64,000 nucleotides of DNA from Chinchilla lanigera. Taxonomy: Eukaryota; Chordata; Mammalia; Rodentia; Chinchillidae. The notes beneath the pieces were generated by a model, which had not been told where the DNA came from, did no database searches, and saw only the letters and a program-made list of their open reading frames with translations. Position 1 is the first letter of the stretch. The number at the start of each line of letters is the position of its first letter. This document shows, piece after piece, positions 57,690 to 64,000 of this stretch. The DNA lies in assembly GCF_000276665.1 (NCBI RefSeq), contig NW_004955425.1, forward strand, positions 27,354,969 to 27,418,968, written 5' to 3'. A program made the translations under genes and the position numbers.

Positions 57690-58115
57690 AGCTTTTCTAC
57701 TTCAGTGTGACCACAGACAGAGACTTAAAACTACATTCATCTACTTGCTCACAGTTGTGTAGGTCAGACATTCACCGGCAGCTCCTGGAGGCTCAGAGAG
57801 GAATCTGCTTCCAGCTCACTCAGGCTGTTGGCAGAATTCATCCCTGTATACACATAGGACTGGGGTCCCTTTCCTTGCCTGGGTCACTTGCTGCTCTTAG
57901 AAGCTGTCAACATTCTTCTTGCCTTGGCTCTGTCCAGCATGAGGCCAGCAGCAACCATTCCACACAGTTGAAGTTTTCAAGCTTCACATCTCTGGGGCTT
58001 CCCCTCTGTACCTTCCTCTTCTGCCTCAGCAGTCATAGAAAGACCTCTGATTTTTAAAGACCCATGTGATTAAATTGCACCTACCTGGATAATCCCTTTT
58101 TAGGTCAACTGTGCT
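57690..58115 (-). mobile_element. MLT1-type LTR, reverse orientation
   Basis: Order of segments (GACTTAAAACTACATTC, CTCACAGTTGTGTAGGTCAG, GGCTGTTGGCAGAATTC, GATTAAATTGCACCTACCTG with GGATAATCCC) fits a reverse, decayed MLT1 LTR. Confidence 0.65.
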
Positions 58116-58334
58116 ATATAACTTTTGAATCTATGTAGAAATGATCCCCACCCCCAAATATTCATGTTATCCTCAAAATAAAGTAAAATGTAAAATATAA
58201 AGAGATGGTCTTGATGCTCATCATGACCACAGTACGGCTAACCATCCAGCTACTCTTTTTATGGCCAAGGGTGAATATAACCGTTTGCTGTCATAGTTGG
58301 ATACAATTCTGGTTAGTCCTTTCCTCAGGTCAGC

Positions 58335-58415
58335 CATGCTATCTATCTATCTATATCTATATCTATATCTATATCTATATCTATACCTAGATCTATATCT
58401 ATATTTATATATATT
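58335..58415 (+). repeat. (CTATAT)n / (CTAT)n microsatellite
   Basis: CTAT units grade into CTATAT units, then an AT-rich margin with CTAGAT variants. Confidence 0.95.
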
Positions 58416-58741
58416 ATATATCAGTCACATTTATGAGTACAGTTCCTATCTCATAAGGTTATGAAGGTCAAGTGAGAGGACACAGAAAAGACAGAAGACA
58501 CTTAGCACCCATTGTCCTGTTATAAGGAACAGCAGGCTGTGGGATCGTTCATGGAGAAGGCATTCTTAGAATTCTGCCCTCTGTATCCTGGCTGTGTTGT
58601 TGGGAGCCAAAGTGAGTTACTGCAAGTGATCCCACTGGGCGTGCTTGTCCAGGCTTCATCAGTGTTGCTTTGACTGCATAATGACATGGCAGTGGGCCTG
58701 ATGAGCTCACTGTGTCCAGTTTACATGAGGCAGCGGGTCTC

Positions 58742-58880
58742 TGTTATGAGAGAGAGGTTTGGCCATAGTTTGTGAATGTCCCCAAAAGGTCCATTATTGG
58801 AGACAGGTCCTGTGTGGTGATGTGGAACCCTTAAGAGGTGGGGTAGGGGAGTAGCTAGGTCACTGGGGTCATCACCCTTG
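58742..58880 (+). mobile_element. MST/MaLR LTR 5' fragment, cut short by L1
   Basis: Begins TGTTATGAGAGAGAGGTTTG and contains GTCCCCAAAAGGTCC and AGAGGTGGGG as in MaLR LTR 5' halves. The expected 3' half is missing and L1 sequence starts right after. Confidence 0.55.
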
Positions 58881-60152
58881 AAAGTGCATCTGTGTGCTCA
58901 AGTCTAAAATCCCAGTACTTGAAGTCATGTATAAAGGTAAACCCATTGAATCACAACAGACTTCTCAACACAAACCTTAAAAGCCAGACAAGCTTAAAGT
59001 GTTTCAAGCCCTAAAAGAAAAAACTTCCAATCTAGATTGATATATTTTGCAAAACTATCTTCTCAAAATTGAGAGAGAAATAAGGTCTTTCCATGAAAAA
59101 GAGCATCTAAAGAAATTCATGATCACCTAACAAGTACTCAAAAAAATTCCCAAGTATAGCCTAGAAAGAGTCAATGAAGCCAACAGTGCCAAAAAGTCTA
59201 AAAGAATGAATATAGCAGGCAGGGTGACAGGTAAGCAGAAGGGATAAACACAGAATCAGCAACAGGAAAATAATGCAATGACAGAAATAGTTAATACCCT
59301 TCAGTAAGAACTCTTGATATTAACAGCCTTAATTCCTCAACCAAAATACATAGATTGGCAGAATGGATCAAGAAACAAAACTCAACAGTATGCTATATAC
59401 AAGAAATACATTTAGTCAAAAAAGTAATTAATAAGTAAAAACCAAAGAATGGAAAACAATATTCCTTGTAATGGGAACCTGATAATAAGTAGGAATAGCT
59501 ATCTTATTTTCAAACAAAGTGGACCTCAAGAAAAAAACTGATCAGAAGAGGCAAAGAAAAGGTTACTGCATATTGGTTAATGGAACAATTCAGTAGGAAG
59601 AGACAACAACTGTAAACATATAAGCACCAAACATCAGATTGCCCAACTTCATAAAACAAACACTACTGAAAATAAAACATCAGATAAACATTAAAGCAAT
59701 TATAGTGAGGGAACCTCAATACACCACTATTACAACTAGATCAACTAGACACAAAGAAATCAACAAAGAATATCAGAGATGAATCATACCTGCAAACAAA
59801 TGGACATTTTAGGTATCCACAGAGTGTTCTATTCAACAACAACAACAGAACATACATTCTTCTCAGCAACACAGGGAACCTTCTCCAAAATAGGCCACAC
59901 AGCATAGTTACATAAATTCTAAAGAATCAAAATTATCCCATGGATGTCAGTAGATCATAATGCAATGAAACTAGATATCAATAGCAAAAGAAACCACAGA
60001 AATTATGGAAATTATACAATACACTAGAATAATCAATGGGTCATCAAAAAATCAGAAGAAATTAAACAGTTCCTAAAATCAAACAATAATGACAATACAA
60101 CATACCAGAACTTCAGGGACACAATGAAAGCAGCCTTAAGAGACAAAGATAA

Positions 60153-60238
60153 ACATACAGAGACAGAGACAGAGGAGGGGGGACAAACAGAGACAGACAG
60201 AGAAACAGAGACAGAGAGACAGAAAGACAGAGAGAGTT
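60153..60238 (+). repeat. (GACAGA)n-type purine-rich repeat inside L1
   Basis: About 85 bp of AGACAGAGACAGAGA-type units within ORF2. The flanking L1 sequence continues across it, so it expanded locally after insertion. Confidence 0.9.
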
Positions 60239-61704
60239 TATAGCTATAAATGCCCACATCAGAGAAACAGTGATCACAAATAAACCAATGATGCACCTCA
60301 AGGTCCCAGAATAAAAACAGGAACAACCCACATCCAAAGCTAGTACAAAGAAGGAAATTACTATAAAGATCAGAGCAGAAATTTATGACAATAAGTTCAA
60401 AAAACAATACAAAGAATCATTGAATCAAAGAGCTGGTTCTCCAAAAGAATAAAAAATAGATGTAAACCTTTAGCCAATCTTAGCCAATCTTACTCAAAAA
60501 AAGCAAAGAAAGACCCAGATCAATGTAGTTAGACATGAAAAACATGAAGTCACTGCCGAGATCCAGAAGATTATGAGTAACTACTCTGAACTCTTGTACT
60601 CCTAACAAGTTGGTGAATCCAGAAGTGAATAGATTCTTAGATACATATAAATTATCAAAACTTGATTAAGAATATATTAAACCCTGAATAATTCAATTAG
60701 AGGCAATGAAACTGAAAGAATAGTAAAAAAAAAACACTAACAACTAAAACAAGGCCAGGACCCAATGAATTTACCACTGAATTCTACAAGAAATTCAGGA
60801 AAGATCTAACTCCAATACTCCTCAAATTCTTTAATGAAATTTAAAGGGAAGGAGTACCCCAAAGTCATTCCTGGAAGCTACCATTACCCTGATTCTAAAA
60901 CCACAGAAGGGCCAAATAAAAAAGAGAATTACAGGCCCATCCCTTTAAGAAACATAGATGCAAAAATCCTCAATGAAATGTGGACAAACAGAATGCAACA
61001 AATCATCCAAAAAGATCATACATTGTGACCAGGTTGGTTTCTTCCCAGGGATGTGGGAATGTTCAACATATACAAATTAATAAATTTAATTCATCACATA
61101 AACAAAAGCAAAGACAAAAATCACATGATCATCTTAATAGATGCAGAAAAAGCCTTAGACAAACTCCAATATCCATTCATCATAAAAAAAAACCCTAAAG
61201 AAAATAAGAATAGAAGGACCTTATCTCAATTTGATAAAAGCCATTTATGACAAATCTCCTGCCAATATCATGTTAAATAAAGAGAAGCTGAAAGCTTTTC
61301 CTCTAAAATCAGGAATATGACAAACATGTAGACTATCACCTCTCCTGTTGAATATAGTACTTGAAATATTAGCCAGAGCAATTAAGCAAGGAAAAGAAAG
61401 GAAAAGGATATGTATAGGAAAGGAAGAAGCCAAACTATCATTATTTGTAGATGACATGATCCTTTACATAGTAGACTCAAAAAATTCACCAAAAGACTTC
61501 TAGAATTAATAACCAAATTCAATAATGTAGCAGGATACAAAATCAATACACAAAAACCAATGGTTCCTAAACATTAATAATAAACTCACCAAAAAATAGG
61601 AAAACAATATTATCCATAATATCATCAAGACAAATAAATGCTTAGAAATTAGCCTAATCAAGGAAGCAAAAGACCTCTACAACAAAAACTATAGAACTCT
61701 GAAA

Positions 61705-62448
61705 ATGGAGATCAAAGAGGACATCAGAAAATGGAACAATATCCTCTGTTCCTGGATAAGTAGAATCAATATTGTCAGAATGGTCATATTTCCAAAACTG
61801 ATATACCAATTCAATGCAATTACAACAAAAATACCAACAGAATTCTTCACAAAACTAGAGAAAACAATATTAAAATTCATATCGAATCAGAAGAGGCCCA
61901 GAATAGCAAAAGCAATCCTGGGCAACAAGAGCAAAGCAGGAGGCTTCACAATCCTGAACTTCAAGTTATACTACAAAGCTACAGTGATAAAAACAGGGTG
62001 GTATCAACAAAAAAACAGACATGTGGATCAATGGAACAGAAGAAAGAATATAGAAACAACCCCAGGCACATTCAACTATCCAATCTTTTATGAAGGGGCC
62101 AAAAACATACTCTCAAGCAAAGATAGCCTCTTTAATAATCAGTGCTGGGAAAACTGGCTATCCACATCCAGAAGATTGAATCTAGGCCTATATCTCTCAC
62201 CATGTACTAAAGTAAAATCAAAATGTATCAAAGATCTGAATGTTAAAACAGAAGCACTTAATCTACTGGAAGATAAAGTAGCTAAAACTTTTGAAGACGT
62301 AGGCAAGGATTTTCTGAGCAGAACCCTGATTGCACAAGAAATATTATACAAAAAACAACAGAAATATTCTTGTGCAAGAAATATTGCACAAGAAACAACA
62401 AATGAGACCATATCAAAGTTTCTGGGCAACAAAGAATATAACCAATAA
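61705..62448 (+). pseudogene. L1 ORF2 C-terminal remnant (247 codons)
   Basis: Longest open piece of the decayed L1 ORF2. It contains NKSKAGGFTILNFKLYYKA, DQWNR and SLFNNQCWENW, all recognisable from the region after the reverse transcriptase. Downstream, the cysteine-containing C-terminal region is broken over two further frames (62330-62539 and 62585-62866). Confidence 0.9.
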
Positions 62449-63389
62449 AGAAACAACAAACGCCATGGGAAAAAATTTGCCAGTTATTCCTCAGGCAGAG
62501 GACCAATGTCTAGAATACATGAAGAACTCAAGAAATTAGCCCCCTCCCCAGAATAAAAGACTCAGTCAAAACTGGGCAACTGAAATGATAAGACACTCCT
62601 CAGAAGAAGAAATACAAACTGCCAATAAATACATGAAAAAATGTTTAACATCTTTGGCTATTAAAGAAATACAGATTAAAACAACACCAAGATTCCTTCT
62701 TACTTCAGAAAGAATGCTGCCATCAAGAAACCAAATAGTAACAAATTCTGGTGAGGCTCTGTGGGGAGAGGAACCCTTCTCTATTTTTGGTGGAAATGTA
62801 AATGAGTACTACTGTGGAAATCGATTGGAAACTCCTCAGAAAACTAAAATTAGAAATTCAATTTGATCAAGTATTTCCCTTCTAAATATCTTTCCCAAAG
62901 AGTTAAAGACATCATGTTATACTAACACATGCATACCCACGTTTGTAGGCGCACAAATCGTAATAGCTCAATATTGGGAGTAGCCTATATGTCCACCAAC
63001 AAATGGATAAAGAAAATGTGGTATTACTCTACCATAAAGAAGGATAAACTTGAGTAATTTGTAGGGAAATAAATGCACCTTAACCATATTATTAGGTGAA
63101 ATAAGTCAGACATATAAGCTTAAATGTCACATGGTTTCTCTTATATGATAAACCCAAAATATAAAAAGCAAAATGAAAGATAGATAATAGGAAATAGGGA
63201 GATAGATCTTTTGCAAAAAGGAAGGGAACCAAGAAATGGAAGGAAGGTAAAGGGAAGAGAGGAGAAGAAGGTAAAAAGGAATTAAGATATATTAGTACAC
63301 ATACCAACTTCCCACGAGGAATATAATCATTCTGTACCGTGAACGTACACAAATAAAAATAAAAATTTGATTTTAAAAAGAAAAAGGAT

Positions 63390-63878
63390 CACAGATTTTG
63401 CCATCTGTTGGGCAGTGAAATCCTGGCACACCAATTACTAGCAGTAGAATAGGTCAGCTGCTAGGGCTCTCTCAGCCTTGATTTCCTCATTTATGAATAC
63501 AGCACCCAAAGTAGGAAGTTTACGAAGACCAAATGAAAGGACACGGAGCAGACACTCAGCAGAGTAAACTCAGTGGCCATCACTTGTAATTATTTTATCT
63601 TGCTACATTTTTTTAAACTTCCTCCTTGGGTATTTGAGAAGCCAGGTTCTTGGGGGGCCTCATCAGGAGGCCCTGAAATTCACAGCTCTGTGAGGCACGG
63701 TGTGGGAACGGGGGATTCACTGCTTCCAGGCCCTAGGCAAAGGATAGCCTCTTGGATCCTTAGTGCTGCCTAAGTCCTAGAGTGTGAAGGAAGACACATG
63801 TGTGTAATCTCAGGGCTCTGCTCTTGTCCTCCCCTGAGAAGCTCAAAGTACAGAGGCACAATGTCACACTGAATAGGA
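63390..63878. other. Short unique stretch between two L1 copies
   Basis: A possible MIR-like remnant lies at 63455-63580 (TTGATTTCCTCATTTATGAA). No gene. Confidence 0.45.
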
Positions 63879-63879
63879 A

Positions 63880-64000
63880 AAACCAAGAACATGTCCTCTA
63901 AAATTAGGAGCAAAACAAGGATGGCCCCTCCCACCATTCCTGTTCACTACTGTAACTGAAATTTTACCCATAGCAATCAGGCAAACAAAAGAAATAGGAT
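63880..64000 (+). mobile_element. Second L1 ORF2 fragment, continues past the window
   Basis: CTAAAATTAGGAGCAAAACAAGGATGGCCCC and the CATAGCAATCAGGCAAACAA segment correspond to the reverse transcriptase region just upstream of the catalytic box. The same region occurs at about 61298-61390 in the first L1. It is a separate insertion cut by the window edge. Confidence 0.85.

Larger units (their letters stand above)
58885..63385 (+). mobile_element. Decayed L1 LINE, nearly 4.5 kb, sense
   Basis: Sequence resembling the 3' part of ORF1 lies at about 58930-59160 (AGACTTCTCAACACAAACC ... TATATTTTGCAAAACTATC). Then the ORF2 endonuclease/linker region (59280-60700), the reverse transcriptase (about 60760-61700) and the C-terminal region (61705-62900) follow in order. 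The reverse transcriptase catalytic box reads FVDDM at 61444-61458. The 3' UTR ends with CTTCCCACGAGGAATATAAT and an AATAAAAATAAAA tail. Many frameshifts and stops interrupt it; the longest intact ORF2 piece is 247 codons (61705-62448). It is 5' truncated (no 5' UTR or ORF1 start) and cannot be active. Confidence 0.92.

Noticed and set aside
1..64000. FOXD1 or TMEM171 coding sequence expected from human synteny
   Set aside because: No forkhead domain and no TMEM171-like protein is visible in any frame. In human both genes lie tens to hundreds of kilobases from TMEM174.

Overview
This window is mammalian nuclear DNA from a rodent, almost all of it non-coding. The rodent call rests on the repeats: 7SL-derived B1-type SINEs, free-standing tRNA-like ID-type SINEs, and B1 joined to ID as a single dimer (B1-dID type). 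That combination with non-murine B1 copies is compatible with a squirrel-related or beaver-related (castorimorph) lineage. I lean towards the latter, but weakly. MaLR/MLT1 LTRs, MIR, MER5A-like and Tigger/mariner-type DNA transposon relics are as expected for a placental genome.

One protein-coding gene can be supported: TMEM174 on the minus strand (coding exons 48414-49039 and 48116-48224, a 189-bp intron, 244 residues). A TATA-like box and an HNF4-like site lie just upstream, and two overlapping polyadenylation signals lie near 47570. In human, TMEM174 lies between TMEM171 and FOXD1. By that synteny, positions above 49 kb lead towards TMEM171, and positions below 47.5 kb run into the gene desert towards FOXD1. 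Neither neighbour is inside the window.

Layout. 0.1-0.7 kb: a B1 SINE and a long GGA/GAA purine tract. 2.0-5.5 kb: two CpG islands with no recognisable gene. 5.5-7.8 kb: repeat-poor DNA with paired octamer motifs. 7.8-10.6 kb: a nest of MER5A-like, MLT1 and MaLR LTRs. 10.7-16.1 kb: mostly repeat-poor, AT-rich DNA with the look of conserved regulatory sequence. 16.1-18.1 kb: SINE pile-up. 18.2-19.2 kb: AT-rich palindromic DNA followed by a third CpG island. 19.8-39.3 kb: old repeats (MLT1, MIR, Tigger-like, a TA-flanked palindromic transposon), microsatellites and featureless DNA. 39.6-40.3 kb: a fourth CpG island. 44.8-46.6 kb: mariner relics containing an ID SINE and a 1.18-kb polyadenylated insertion that I cannot assign. 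47.5-49.2 kb: TMEM174. 49.2-58.7 kb: intergenic DNA with SINEs and an MLT1 LTR. 58.9-63.4 kb: a decayed sense-strand L1. A second L1 fragment runs off the right edge.

The most unusual item is the insertion at 45304-46484. It has a 14-bp target duplication and an A-rich tail, so it looks L1-mobilised. It has a GC-rich 5' part, a 49-codon ORF beginning Met-Gly, and four degenerate ~100-bp tandem repeats in its AT-rich 3' part. I saw no convincing new multi-gene system. Four coding-free CpG islands and several repeat-poor blocks suggest long-range regulatory DNA, but conservation and chromatin data would be needed to establish that.
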